Below are positions 7,434 to 16,039 of a stretch of 64,000 nt of DNA, piece by piece. This stretch comes from Clostridium_AD sp937920395 (GTDB lineage Bacteria; Bacillota; Clostridia; Clostridiales; Clostridiaceae), in NCBI GenBank assembly GCA_052274345.1, contig DAVZGP010000007.1, positions 1 through 64,000 of the forward strand. The letters are read 5' to 3'. The first letter of the stretch is position 1; each line of letters begins with the position of its first letter. Under the pieces are notes generated by a model. That model searched no databases. It was not told the DNA's origin and worked only from the letters and a program-made list of their open reading frames with translations. The position numbers were made by a program, and so were the translations under genes.

Positions 7434-8567
7434 TTATATTTTGTTTGCTTCTAGTATGTTTTGATAAGCAATTAGAGTGCTTGCAGCTGTATTATCCCAG
7501 GTTAAGGTAGAGGCTCTTTTTAATCCTTTAGTAATAAGGGATTGCCTTAAGGCGTCATCATGAAGCACATTATACATTTTTTCACTTAATTCATTAATAT
7601 CATATGGATTTACAAGAAGCGTTGCGTCTTTAACTATTTCAGGGATAGATGTGACATTTGAGGCTATTACAGGCACTCCACAAGCCATTGCTTCGATTGG
7701 AGGTAGTCCAAAGCCTTCATAAAACGAAGGATACACAAATAGCTCACAGGCGTTATACATAAAGGGTATATGGTTCATAGATATAAAGCCTGGGAAGATT
7801 ACTTTATCTTCAATATGAAGATCTTGTGCTCTCTTAATATACATATCATATGATTTACCTTTGCTACCCGCAATGACTAATTTGATCCCTTTTTTTAATC
7901 TTGGGAGAAGCATACTAAATGAATCAAGTAATCCAAGAATATTTTTACGGGGACTAAATCCTCCAATATATAAAATATAGTCACCTGTAATAGAATAATT
8001 TTTTTCAACTATATATTTACTAAGTGTTTTGTCATAAGGCTTATAAATATCTTCACTAGCTAAATAGGTAACGTATATTTTTTCCCTCGGAAAGTTAAAA
8101 GCCTTAATAATATCTTCTTTTGAATACTGGGACACAGTAATTATTCCATCACACAGAGAAATGATTTTTGGAAATTTCTCATTGAAAATTTTAAGATATT
8201 GATCACCTACGGTATCTGGCATTTTATATGGAATAATATCGTGTAGCGTAATAACGAAAGGGCAATCTTTGTTAATAGGTAAACCAATACCATTTTGAGG
8301 AACATGGTATATATCTATAGACTTGTCTAGTAATGGGTTTGATACATTTACCTCATTCCAAAAGTTATCTTGTTTTTCCTGTTTAATGGTTTTTATATGG
8401 AAATTATTTTTGAATGGTATAGCTAGATTACAGTCGTTTGGCACAAAAAGTGAATAATCATTGTAATTATCAATTTTATTTAAAGAGTTAATTAGTTGGT
8501 AAGAATAAGTGCCTATACCAGTTCCTCTATACCACTTAGCAGCTCTAGCATCGATTCCAATTTTCAT
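7434..8567 (-). CDS. Glycosyltransferase family 4, spore-coat locus copy 2
   Basis: The 377-residue GT4 protein is a clear paralogue of the one at 2869-4008: GTGIGTYSYQ near the N-terminus, ILYIGGFSPRKN in the middle, and EGFGLPPIEAMACGVPVIAS for nucleotide-sugar binding. The reading frame extends upstream to 8651, but the start is set at ATG 8567, giving MKIGIDAR as in the paralogue, with AAGGAG (8575-8580) 7 nt upstream. It is divergent from cotS at 8707, duplicating the first GT/cotS pair. Substrates are unknown. Confidence 0.85.
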   Translation of the reverse strand: MKIGIDARAAKWYRGTGIGTYSYQLINSLNKIDNYNDYSLFVPNDCNLAIPFKNNFHIKTIKQEKQDNFWNEVNVSNPLLDKSIDIYHVPQNGIGLPINKDCPFVITLHDIIPYKMPDTVGDQYLKIFNEKFPKIISLCDGIITVSQYSKEDIIKAFNFPREKIYVTYLASEDIYKPYDKTLSKYIVEKNYSITGDYILYIGGFSPRKNILGLLDSFSMLLPRLKKGIKLVIAGSKGKSYDMYIKRAQDLHIEDKVIFPGFISMNHIPFMYNACELFVYPSFYEGFGLPPIEAMACGVPVIASNVTSIPEIVKDATLLVNPYDINELSEKMYNVLHDDALRQSLITKGLKRASTLTWDNTAASTLIAYQNILEANKI

Positions 8568-8706
8568 TTTAAGACTCCTTAAACAACGATTTAGTATATC
8601 TATATATTTTATTATATTAAAAGAAAGCATAAATGTTATCAAAATATTCAAGAATTTATTCTAAAATGAAATATTAGTAATATAAATGATAAGGGGGGTG
8701 AGTAAT

Positions 8707-9711
8707 ATGATGAGGGAATTTGAAATTGAAAGACAATACGGAATTAAAATAGAAAGTATACGTCCCAACAAGGGAGTGTATTTATTAAAGACAGATGATG
8801 GAGCAAAGTGTTTAAAGAAAATAAGTTACGGTACACAAAAACTTTTGTTTGTATACGGAGCTAAAGAACACCTTGCAAATAATGGTTTTGACAAGGTGGA
8901 TAGATATTTTTTAAATACTGAAGGAAATCCTTATGCATTAGTTAATGAAGATATTTACACACTTTCAAAGTGGATAGATGGTCGCGAGTGTGACTTTCGA
9001 AATGAAGAAGATTTAGTATTAGCTGCAAAACATTTAGCGTTGATGCATATTGCATCAAAAGGGTATGATCCACCTGAAAACAGTAAGTTAAAAACAGATC
9101 TTGGAAGATGGCCAAATTTAATGGAAAAAAGAATAAAATCTTTTGATAAAATGCAAGGCATGATTAGAAAAAAGAAAAATTTTAAAACTGATTTTGATAT
9201 GAATTATATTAGGAGTGTAGAGGATCAAAAGATACTCGGTAAAAGAGCTATGGCAATACTTGATGACTCAAGGTATTTTGACATATGTAGGCAAACAGAA
9301 GAAGAAAAAGGATTTTGCCATCATGATTATACTTATCATAATATTATTGTTGATAAAAATAATGATGTAAACATAATTGATTTTGATTATTGCAAAAGAG
9401 AAGTAAAAGCATATGATTTATCTAATTTTTTAATCAAAATGCTTAAAAAGCAGGATTGGGACATAAAGTATGCGGAAATAGTATTAGAGGCATACAGCAG
9501 TGTAAATCCTCTGTCATTAGAAGAGTACAGACTTATATATGCATTCCTAGTATTCCCACAACGTTATTGGAGATTGTGTAATAGATACTACTATAACGAA
9601 GTTACATGGATTCAAAACACTTTTAACAAGAAGATGGAGGAGTTAATCTCTGAAAAAGATAAGTTTATGGTATTTATTGAAGATTATAAAAGAGTATTTA
9701 ATCAAAAATAG
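8707..9711 (+). CDS. CotS family spore coat kinase-like protein
   Basis: The 334-residue protein has the N-lobe lysines in CLKKIS, the catalytic loop CHHDYTYHN (about 204-212), the metal motif IIDFDYC (about 223-229) and the CotS tail (FPQRYW, RYYYNEVTW). The start is set at ATG 8707 because AAGGGGGG (8691-8698) is 8 nt upstream; the in-frame ATG at 8686 precedes that site. It is co-directional with yabG but separated from it by a terminator and a new promoter. Confidence 0.85.
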   Translation: MMREFEIERQYGIKIESIRPNKGVYLLKTDDGAKCLKKISYGTQKLLFVYGAKEHLANNGFDKVDRYFLNTEGNPYALVNEDIYTLSKWIDGRECDFRNEEDLVLAAKHLALMHIASKGYDPPENSKLKTDLGRWPNLMEKRIKSFDKMQGMIRKKKNFKTDFDMNYIRSVEDQKILGKRAMAILDDSRYFDICRQTEEEKGFCHHDYTYHNIIVDKNNDVNIIDFDYCKREVKAYDLSNFLIKMLKKQDWDIKYAEIVLEAYSSVNPLSLEEYRLIYAFLVFPQRYWRLCNRYYYNEVTWIQNTFNKKMEELISEKDKFMVFIEDYKRVFNQK

Positions 9712-9731
9712 TCTAAATTATATTATTTATT

Positions 9732-9766
9732 AAAGTTATGTAGATGAAATATTTACATAACTTTTT
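9732..9766 (+). terminator. Terminator after cotS copy
   Basis: AAAGTTATGTA (9732-9742) pairs with TACATAACTTT (9754-9764), followed by a short T run. Confidence 0.65.
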
Positions 9767-9773
9767 CATGCTC

Positions 9774-9799
9774 ACCTATTAGCTATAATTTCATAATAT
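9774..9799 (+). promoter_or_regulatory. Candidate sigma-K promoter for yabG
   Basis: AC at 9774-9775, a 16-nt gap and CATAATAT at 9792-9799 match the sigma-K consensus. B. subtilis yabG is known to be sigma-K dependent, which supports the call. Confidence 0.55.
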
Positions 9800-9830
9800 A
9801 TACTATGAGATTAAATGTGGAGGTGGTATT

Positions 9831-10745
9831 GTGAAAATAGGAGATATTGTAGTAAGAAAATCTTACGGTGGGGATATAACTTTTAAAATAATGGATGTTG
9901 TGATAAGAGATGATAAAGATGTGTTTTTACTTAAGGGAATAAATTTAAGGATAGAGGCAGACTCAACTGGTGACGATTTACAACTAGTATCAGAAGATAC
10001 TATTTATGAAATTGATAGGGTTTTCAATAAAAAGGTAAATGAATCTATCAAAAAAATATTAATTAATAGGGTTAAAGGTACTAGGGGAGATAAATCAGAA
10101 ATAGTTGATTTTAAAGGGAAAATCAAAGAATTACAATCAAAAAAAGAAAAATATAAAGAATATAAAAATAAAAATATGATTTTTGGGAGACCAGGTAAAA
10201 TATTACATGTAGACGGAGATGCAGAATATTTAGAAGTTTGTCTAAAGACTTATAAACAGTTATCTTTGGATGCTATAGGTAGAGTAATATCTGAAAAAGA
10301 TCAAGCAAATGAAATAGTAAATCTTGTTAAAGAAGTTAAGCCAGATATAGTAGTGATTACAGGGCATGATGGCATGGTTAAGGGAATAACCGATTATATG
10401 AATTTAGATAATTATAGAAATTCAAAATATTTTGTTGAGACGGTTATTGCGCTTAGATCGTATAATAGTAGTTATGATGATTTAGTTATATTTGCTGGCG
10501 CATGCCAATCATGTTATGAAGCGATTTTAGATGCTGGAGCTAATTTTGCTAGCGCTCCAAATCGTGTTTTAATCCATTGTTTAGATCCTGTTTTAGTATC
10601 AGAAAAGATTGCATATACAAATATAGAAACTGTTGTAGCAATAGAAGATGTTATAGAAAATACTATAACAGGAATTGCAGGTATAGGTGGATTGCAAACT
10701 AGAGGTAAGTATAGAGAGGGGTTCCCTAAATCGCAGTATATATAA
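9831..10745 (+). CDS. yabG: Sporulation-specific cysteine protease YabG
   Basis: The 304-residue protein matches the YabG family over its full length: an N-terminal small beta domain (KIGDIVVRKSYGGDITFKI), the segment ILHVDGDAEYL (about 122-132), VVITGHDG (about 177-184) and a conserved C-terminal NRVLIHCLDPV. YabG is a mother-cell protease that trims coat and cortex-associated proteins such as SpoIVA and, in C. difficile, SipL and germination-protease precursors. It starts at GTG 9831 after GTGGAGGTGG. sipL lies two genes downstream. Confidence 0.93.
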   Translation: MKIGDIVVRKSYGGDITFKIMDVVIRDDKDVFLLKGINLRIEADSTGDDLQLVSEDTIYEIDRVFNKKVNESIKKILINRVKGTRGDKSEIVDFKGKIKELQSKKEKYKEYKNKNMIFGRPGKILHVDGDAEYLEVCLKTYKQLSLDAIGRVISEKDQANEIVNLVKEVKPDIVVITGHDGMVKGITDYMNLDNYRNSKYFVETVIALRSYNSSYDDLVIFAGACQSCYEAILDAGANFASAPNRVLIHCLDPVLVSEKIAYTNIETVVAIEDVIENTITGIAGIGGLQTRGKYREGFPKSQYI

Positions 10746-10865
10746 AATATAATACAATTAATTTTGTATTAGGGGTTTAGGGGGTAAAGGCTCATAAAAT
10801 AGATGAAAATTAATTATGTGACTAATAACCAATGAAAAATGAATTTTATTAACACAAAATCGACA

Positions 10866-10895
10866 TTGACAAAATTGTTATAGTAGTGATAAAAT
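10866..10895 (+). promoter_or_regulatory. Promoter for veg
   Basis: TTGACA (10866-10871), an 18-nt spacer and TAAAAT (10890-10895) give a good vegetative sigma-A promoter about 70 bp before the veg start codon. Confidence 0.6.
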
Positions 10896-10962
10896 GTTAT
10901 GCCTACTTGACAAAAACAAATATATGATATATAATATAAAATGTGGAAAGAGGGTGTTTGCA

Positions 10963-11199
10963 GTGGAAAAAATTAATGTATTGACCTCAATAAAAGATGA
11001 AATTGAAAGTCATGTTGGCGAAAGGGTAACACTTAAAGCTAATGGTGGAAGAAGAAAAATTCTTGTGGATAATGGAGTTATTGAAAAGACATATCCAAAT
11101 ATTTTTGTTATTAGATTAGAAAAAGACACCCACAGGACTGTGACGTATAGTTATTCAGATGTTTTGACAAAGACGGTTCAAATAGTTTTTGCAGGATAA
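10963..11199 (+). CDS. veg: Veg protein
   Basis: The 78-residue protein has the Veg family core: a helix (VLTSIKDEIESHVGERV) followed by LKANGGRRK and a small beta barrel containing EKTYPNIFVI. In B. subtilis Veg is abundant and stimulates biofilm matrix genes. The start is set at GTG 10963 with AAAGAGGG 8 nt upstream; the longer in-frame reading to 10894 adds residues not found in the family and would overlap the promoter. A compact terminator follows, so the gene is monocistronic. Confidence 0.9.
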   Translation: MEKINVLTSIKDEIESHVGERVTLKANGGRRKILVDNGVIEKTYPNIFVIRLEKDTHRTVTYSYSDVLTKTVQIVFAG

Positions 11200-11200
11200 G

Positions 11201-11227
11201 CGATACTGTATCATAGTATCGTTTTTT
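11201..11227 (+). terminator. Terminator of veg
   Basis: CGATACT (11201-11207) pairs with AGTATCG (11215-11221), followed by six T residues. Confidence 0.85.
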
Positions 11228-11381
11228 ATATTTATAAATTAATCTTATGAATTTAGGATTAACAAGACATATATTAAATAAAATGCATTTAGTTAGTAAT
11301 AACAATGTATTTTATAAAATATATGTTTTTTTTATTTAAGAAATATGGTGGATTATGTTATACGATTATAAAAAATAAATA

Positions 11382-11388
11382 TCATATT
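11382..11388 (+). promoter_or_regulatory. Possible sigma-E -35 element for sipL
   Basis: TCATATT at 11382-11388 matches the sigma-E -35 consensus; the AT-only sequence about 14 nt downstream is a poor -10. Listed because sipL is expected to be a sigma-E gene. Confidence 0.25.
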
Positions 11389-11432
11389 TTGATAACTATT
11401 TATATATATATTATATAGTAGGTATTTTAGGA

Positions 11433-11457
11433 GGGTAACGATTAGCAAATGTTACCC
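11433..11457 (+). other. Leader hairpin upstream of sipL
   Basis: GGGTAAC (11433-11439) pairs with GTTACCC (11451-11457). The left arm overlaps a Shine-Dalgarno-like AGGAGG at 11430, while the functional AAGGAGG at about 11470 is outside. It could affect mRNA stability or mask the decoy site. Confidence 0.35.
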
Positions 11458-11482
11458 CAATAGAAATACAAGGAGGTATAAT

Positions 11483-13042
11483 ATGGAGATAAATTTAATT
11501 AGGGAAAATATTGAATATGAACAATTGCTAGGAGAAAACACCGTTGATACAGTGGTGAAAGAGGAATATGTAATACCAGATACTCATCCAGACGTTAAAG
11601 AAATTCTTATGCTAGATGTAAAAACTTCTATAAACTCTAAAGAAATAATTCAAGATAAAGTATATTTAGAAGGTGAAATTCAATATAATGTACTTTATAT
11701 TACAAAAGATCAGGACAGAAGCGATGTGGAGAATGTTGTATACAATTCTAAATTTTCAAATACTATAGATATAGTGGGTGCTATGCCTGAAATGCTTTGT
11801 GATGCTGAGTGCTTTGTAGAACATATGGAATGCAAAATAGTTAACGAGAGAAAAATATGTCTAGAGGGTATTTTAAAATCAAAATCTGAGATATATAAAA
11901 ATTATAATTTCCAAATAGTTAAAGATATTGAAGAAGTTAAGGATGTACAATATTTAAAAAATCCTACTAGCATAGACAAGGTAACAAGAAGTTTTGAAGG
12001 TGAACTTATTGGAAAAGCTAATATAAAAGTTCCAATGGATAAGCCAGAGATTGCAAAAATTATAAAGTGTGATATTAATATTCATAAAAAAGAAGTTAAA
12101 TTATACGAAGGAAAAATTCAACTTAATGCCTATGCATTTATTAATATGATATATAAGGGCAAAGATAGCAGAGAATTAATTTATGTTGAACACGAAGTTA
12201 TGGTAAATAAGGAATTAGATTTTGAAGGCGTAAAACCTTATATGGACAATTACACAGACTTTAAGGTGGATGCCATGGAGTTTGATATTAAGGAAGATGA
12301 TTTAGGAGAAAAAAGAATTATTGATGTAGAGTTTATAATAAAAACTAATACACGAGGTATGTATAAAGAAGAAGTGGATATGATTGAAGATGTATATTCA
12401 CCAACTACGATGCTTGAGATGGATAAAAAAGATTACGGACTTAATGTAATGCAAGGACAATTGTTAACTGAGACATTAGTTAAGGGTGATATAGAATTAG
12501 ATAGTAGAAGCGCACCAAGTAAGGTTATTATGACTAATGCGACTGTTTGCATAACGGATAAAAAGGTAATAGAAGATAAAGTTATAATTGATGGTATAAT
12601 GAATGTAACGGTGTTATACAGAAGTGATGATGAAGAAAAATATTTATCTGCTGTGTCTGAGGAAATTCCTTTCACATGTGGGGCTGATATATTAGGTTCT
12701 AAGATAAATATGAGTAGTATGTGTAAATTATCAATGGAAAATATAAACGTTGATATCGAGGCAGGAAATATAGCTGTTAGGGCCGTAGTTAAAGTGTATG
12801 TACGTGTAAATTATATGGTACAAAAGAAATTCTTGGTTGATGTTTACCCAATAGAGGGAGAAGTACCTGCCAAAAGAGCTAGTGTTACTATTTATGTAGT
12901 TCAAGTTGCGGATACATTGTGGAAAATAGCTAAAAAATATAATACTACAATTCAAGACATTGCAAGAGTTAATCAAATAGAAGATCCTAATGTTATAAAA
13001 GTTTCACAAAAACTTATAATACCAGGAAGAATAATTATATAA
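11483..13042 (+). CDS. sipL: SipL, SpoIVA-interacting coat morphogenesis protein (DUF3794 + LysM)
   Basis: The 519-residue protein has repeated DUF3794/SPOCS domains over most of its length (for example VIPDTHPDVKEIL near residue 33) and one C-terminal LysM domain (about 473-516, VVQVADTLWKIAKKYN, LIIPG). This is the architecture of C. difficile SipL, which binds the ATPase SpoIVA through its LysM domain and localises the coat around the forespore. It starts at ATG 11483 after AAGGAGGTATAAT. The position two genes after yabG fits, because YabG cleaves SipL in C. difficile. Function here is inferred from architecture and context. Confidence 0.85.
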   Translation: MEINLIRENIEYEQLLGENTVDTVVKEEYVIPDTHPDVKEILMLDVKTSINSKEIIQDKVYLEGEIQYNVLYITKDQDRSDVENVVYNSKFSNTIDIVGAMPEMLCDAECFVEHMECKIVNERKICLEGILKSKSEIYKNYNFQIVKDIEEVKDVQYLKNPTSIDKVTRSFEGELIGKANIKVPMDKPEIAKIIKCDINIHKKEVKLYEGKIQLNAYAFINMIYKGKDSRELIYVEHEVMVNKELDFEGVKPYMDNYTDFKVDAMEFDIKEDDLGEKRIIDVEFIIKTNTRGMYKEEVDMIEDVYSPTTMLEMDKKDYGLNVMQGQLLTETLVKGDIELDSRSAPSKVIMTNATVCITDKKVIEDKVIIDGIMNVTVLYRSDDEEKYLSAVSEEIPFTCGADILGSKINMSSMCKLSMENINVDIEAGNIAVRAVVKVYVRVNYMVQKKFLVDVYPIEGEVPAKRASVTIYVVQVADTLWKIAKKYNTTIQDIARVNQIEDPNVIKVSQKLIIPGRIII

Positions 13043-13093
13043 CTCAAAAGTCTTTATTGTCTTAAAAAATTGATACTTTTTTAAGATGGAATT

Positions 13094-13127
13094 AGCCTCA
13101 ATATGTTATAAAAGATATATTGAGGCT
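13094..13127. terminator. Probable terminator after sipL
   Basis: AGCCTCAATAT (13094-13104) pairs with ATATTGAGGCT (13117-13127). The T-tract is about 13 nt downstream, so efficiency is uncertain. Confidence 0.5.
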
Positions 13128-13256
13128 TTAATTATACTTTTTTTATTTTAAAGTATGTGTAGCAATATTAATTTTGTTGTAATATACTAATTTTAATATA
13201 ATTATTTTATTTAAGTAGCAGTTTGAGAAACTGTTAGTAAGAGTTGGAGGAAAATC

Positions 13257-14099
13257 ATGTTAGTAAAAGCTTATGGAAAAATAAACATATCTTTAGATGT
13301 AGTAGGTAAACGAGAAGATGGGTATCATTTACTAAAAATGATTATGCAAAACGTAGATCTATATGATTCTATGTCTTTTCAAAAATGTAATAAAGGTATT
13401 AATATAAGCTGTAATAAACCTTACATACCTACAGATGAGAAAAATTTAGTATATAAAGCTGCACAACTTTTTATGGATACCTATGATATTCATGAAGGCA
13501 TAAACATATATCTTAAAAAAAACATTCCGGTTGCCGCAGGTATGGCAGGTGGAAGTGCAGATGCAGCAGCTGTTTTAAAGACACTTCCGCAGATTTTTAA
13601 TATAGATGTGAATGTTAATGAGCTTATAAAGCTAGGCGTAAAAATAGGGGCAGATGTTCCTTATTGTATAATGGGAGGAACAGCACTCTGTGAAGGGATA
13701 GGAGAAATTATCACTCCACTTAAGCCCTTTAAAAATCAAATTTTAGTATTAGTTAAACCTAATTTTGGAGTATCAACAAAGGAAGTTTTTAAAAATTTAG
13801 ATGTTACCAAAATTTTTAAGCACCCAGATACTGATGCAATAATTAAGGCTATGGAAGATGAAAATCTAGAGAATGTGTGTAATGGCATGAAAAACTTGCT
13901 TGAAAATGTTACTTTAAGAAAATATCCTGTACTTAAAAGGATAAAAGAAGATATGATTAAAATGGGCGCAACGGGTGCTATGATGAGTGGGAGCGGACCA
14001 ACGATATTTGCTTTTTTTGATGATATGTTAAAAGCTCAAAAATGTTACGATAAATTTAAAATCCAATATAAAGAAATATATTTAACAAGAACAATTTAG
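13257..14099 (+). CDS. ispE: 4-diphosphocytidyl-2-C-methyl-D-erythritol kinase
   Basis: The 280-residue GHMP-family kinase phosphorylates the 2-hydroxyl of CDP-methylerythritol in the MEP isoprenoid pathway. It shows the N-terminal substrate motif (KAYGKINISLDVVGKREDGYH), the ATP-binding PVAAGMAGGSADAAA (about 90-104) and the C-terminal MSGSGPTIFA. Length is typical. It is transcribed alone, with a strong terminator directly after. Its product ultimately supplies undecaprenyl phosphate used by TagO and peptidoglycan enzymes encoded elsewhere in the window. Confidence 0.96.
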   Translation: MLVKAYGKINISLDVVGKREDGYHLLKMIMQNVDLYDSMSFQKCNKGINISCNKPYIPTDEKNLVYKAAQLFMDTYDIHEGINIYLKKNIPVAAGMAGGSADAAAVLKTLPQIFNIDVNVNELIKLGVKIGADVPYCIMGGTALCEGIGEIITPLKPFKNQILVLVKPNFGVSTKEVFKNLDVTKIFKHPDTDAIIKAMEDENLENVCNGMKNLLENVTLRKYPVLKRIKEDMIKMGATGAMMSGSGPTIFAFFDDMLKAQKCYDKFKIQYKEIYLTRTI

Positions 14100-14124
14100 A
14101 TATAATTTTTTAGGAAAATATAAG

Positions 14125-14162
14125 AACGTGCAAAAATCCTTTGTGATTTTGCACGTTTTTTA
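14125..14162 (+). terminator. Terminator of ispE
   Basis: AACGTGCAAAA (14125-14135) pairs with TTTTGCACGTT (14147-14157), then T residues. Confidence 0.9.
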
Positions 14163-14303
14163 TATTTATTACCATGTATCTAAGTGAATATTTTTAGCAA
14201 GTGTCGTAAAAACTAAATTTACAAAATAAAAATAAAAATATTCAAATATAGTTTTTTATAAATTGAATTAATCTGCTAATTATACTAAAACAAGGAGTGA
14301 AAA

Positions 14304-14495
14304 ATGAGAATATTAGACTTGTTTGATATATATTTTTTAATAATGATGTTGATTGAAGGGGGAGTTGTACTTAGCGTAGATACAAAGTTTTTTAAAAACT
14401 CTGGAATGGGGATGCTTGGAAGAAAAGCAAATACTTTAGGCCGGGCTTCAATAATTATAGCTAGTATTTTATTTATACTTAGGTGGATATTTTAA
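14304..14495 (+). CDS. Small two-helix membrane protein (CLC_0170-like)
   Basis: The 63-residue protein has two hydrophobic helices (IYFLIMMLIEGGVVLSV and ASIIIASILFILRWIF) joined by a basic loop. It resembles the short clostridial CLC_0170 family that accompanies spore germination operons. It starts at ATG 14304 after AAGGAGTG and lies just upstream of the ger operon, so a role near the germinant receptor or spore membrane is possible. Biochemical function is unknown. Confidence 0.7.
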   Translation: MRILDLFDIYFLIMMLIEGGVVLSVDTKFFKNSGMGMLGRKANTLGRASIIIASILFILRWIF

Positions 14496-14542
14496 TAAGT
14501 GTGAATATATAAATTACATATTTATATAAGGAAGTGAAGAAT

Positions 14543-16003
14543 ATGAAGGAATCAATAAAAGATAAAATTGAATTGAAAGCAGAAAAAAACATTGAGTATT
14601 TAAAAGAACTTTTGCAAGACAACTCAGATATGATTTTTAGAACTTTTAATGTTGGAAAGTGGAAGGCATCATTAGTTTATATAGATGGAATGGCAGATAA
14701 ACTTTTACTTGATCATTATGTGTTAGAACCATTGATGCTTGCTGCAAAGGGGATAGAAAGTGTAGAGCAAATAAAAGACAATGTTCTTGCAGTTACTGAT
14801 ATGCGAGAAGTTAAAAAAATGAGTGAAGGAGTTAATGCTGCGCTTTCAGGAGACACATTAATGTTTATAGATGAGTTAGATTGTGCCTATGTTATTGCAT
14901 CACGTTCTTGGCCTGCTAGAGGGGTAGGAGATCCATCTGGCGAAACTGTAATTCGTGGAGCTCGTGAAGGGTTTACAGAAACTATAAGATTTAATACCGC
15001 ATTAATTAGAAGACGAATTAGAGATACTAGGTTAAGAATTAAACGTAACACGTTAGGAACTAGATCTAAAACAGATGTGGTTATTATGTATATCGATGAT
15101 ATAGCAAATAAAGGAGTGCTTGATGAACTTGAGCACCGAATAGATAAAATAAACATTGATGCAGTTTTTGATAGTGCATATATTGAACAGCTAATAGAGG
15201 ATAATAAATATTCTCCTTTTCCTCAAATACAAAGCACAGAGAGACCAGATGTAGTTGCTGCAGCTTTATATGAAGGTAGAGTAGCACTTCTTGTGGATAA
15301 TTCTCCATTTGCAATTATAGTTCCAACTACATTACCAAATTTATTTCAATCACCTGATGATTATTATCAGAGATGGATGCATGGATCTATGGTTAGACTT
15401 ATAAGGATACTTTCTATATTTATTTCGCTTACTGCACCGGCGCTTTATGTAGCAATAACATCTTATCATGCAGATATAATACCTACTAAATTAGCCTATG
15501 CCATAGCGGCCTCAAGGGAAGGTGTACCATTTCCAGCATTTATAGAGGCTATAATAATGGAAATATTTTTTGCACTGCTTATGGAGGCTGTGGTTAGATT
15601 ACCAAAGCCCATTGGAGCTACTATCGGTATTGTGGGAGGCCTTGTTATAGGCCAGTCGGCAGTAAGTGCAGGAATAGTTAGTCCTATAATGATAATTATT
15701 GTTGCAATTACTGCAATTACTACATTTGTAACTCCAAACTATGAGGTTGCAACAGCTTTTAGATTAGTTAGATTTTTACTTATTATAGCGTCAGCAATTA
15801 TAGGCTTTTATGGGATAATGATTGGTCTTATTGTACTTCTCATTCATTTAGTTAGAATGAAAAGCTTCGGAGTACCTTATTTAGCTCCAGCAGTTAATAC
15901 TAATATTAAAGATTTAAAAGATATGTATATTAGAGAGCCAATATCTGAGCTAAAAGAAAGACCTAAATACATGGAAACGGGAGATAAGATAAGACAGAAA
16001 TAG
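14543..16003 (+). CDS. gerKA: Spore germination receptor A subunit (GerA/GerKA family)
   Basis: The 486-residue protein has a soluble N-terminal region of about 290 residues with the conserved RRRIRDTRLRIKR and SPFPQIQSTERPD, followed by about five membrane helices and a cytosolic tail. This is the A subunit of Ger receptors in the spore inner membrane, which sense germinants with B and C subunits. The start is set at ATG 14543; GTG 14534 lies against the AAGGAAG site. It begins an A-B-C tricistron. The gerK name follows clostridial usage; the germinant is not predictable. Confidence 0.92.
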   Translation: MKESIKDKIELKAEKNIEYLKELLQDNSDMIFRTFNVGKWKASLVYIDGMADKLLLDHYVLEPLMLAAKGIESVEQIKDNVLAVTDMREVKKMSEGVNAALSGDTLMFIDELDCAYVIASRSWPARGVGDPSGETVIRGAREGFTETIRFNTALIRRRIRDTRLRIKRNTLGTRSKTDVVIMYIDDIANKGVLDELEHRIDKINIDAVFDSAYIEQLIEDNKYSPFPQIQSTERPDVVAAALYEGRVALLVDNSPFAIIVPTTLPNLFQSPDDYYQRWMHGSMVRLIRILSIFISLTAPALYVAITSYHADIIPTKLAYAIAASREGVPFPAFIEAIIMEIFFALLMEAVVRLPKPIGATIGIVGGLVIGQSAVSAGIVSPIMIIIVAITAITTFVTPNYEVATAFRLVRFLLIIASAIIGFYGIMIGLIVLLIHLVRMKSFGVPYLAPAVNTNIKDLKDMYIREPISELKERPKYMETGDKIRQK

Positions 16004-16039
16004 TTTAAACCGTTTTTATTTGGAGGTGAATATTATATT

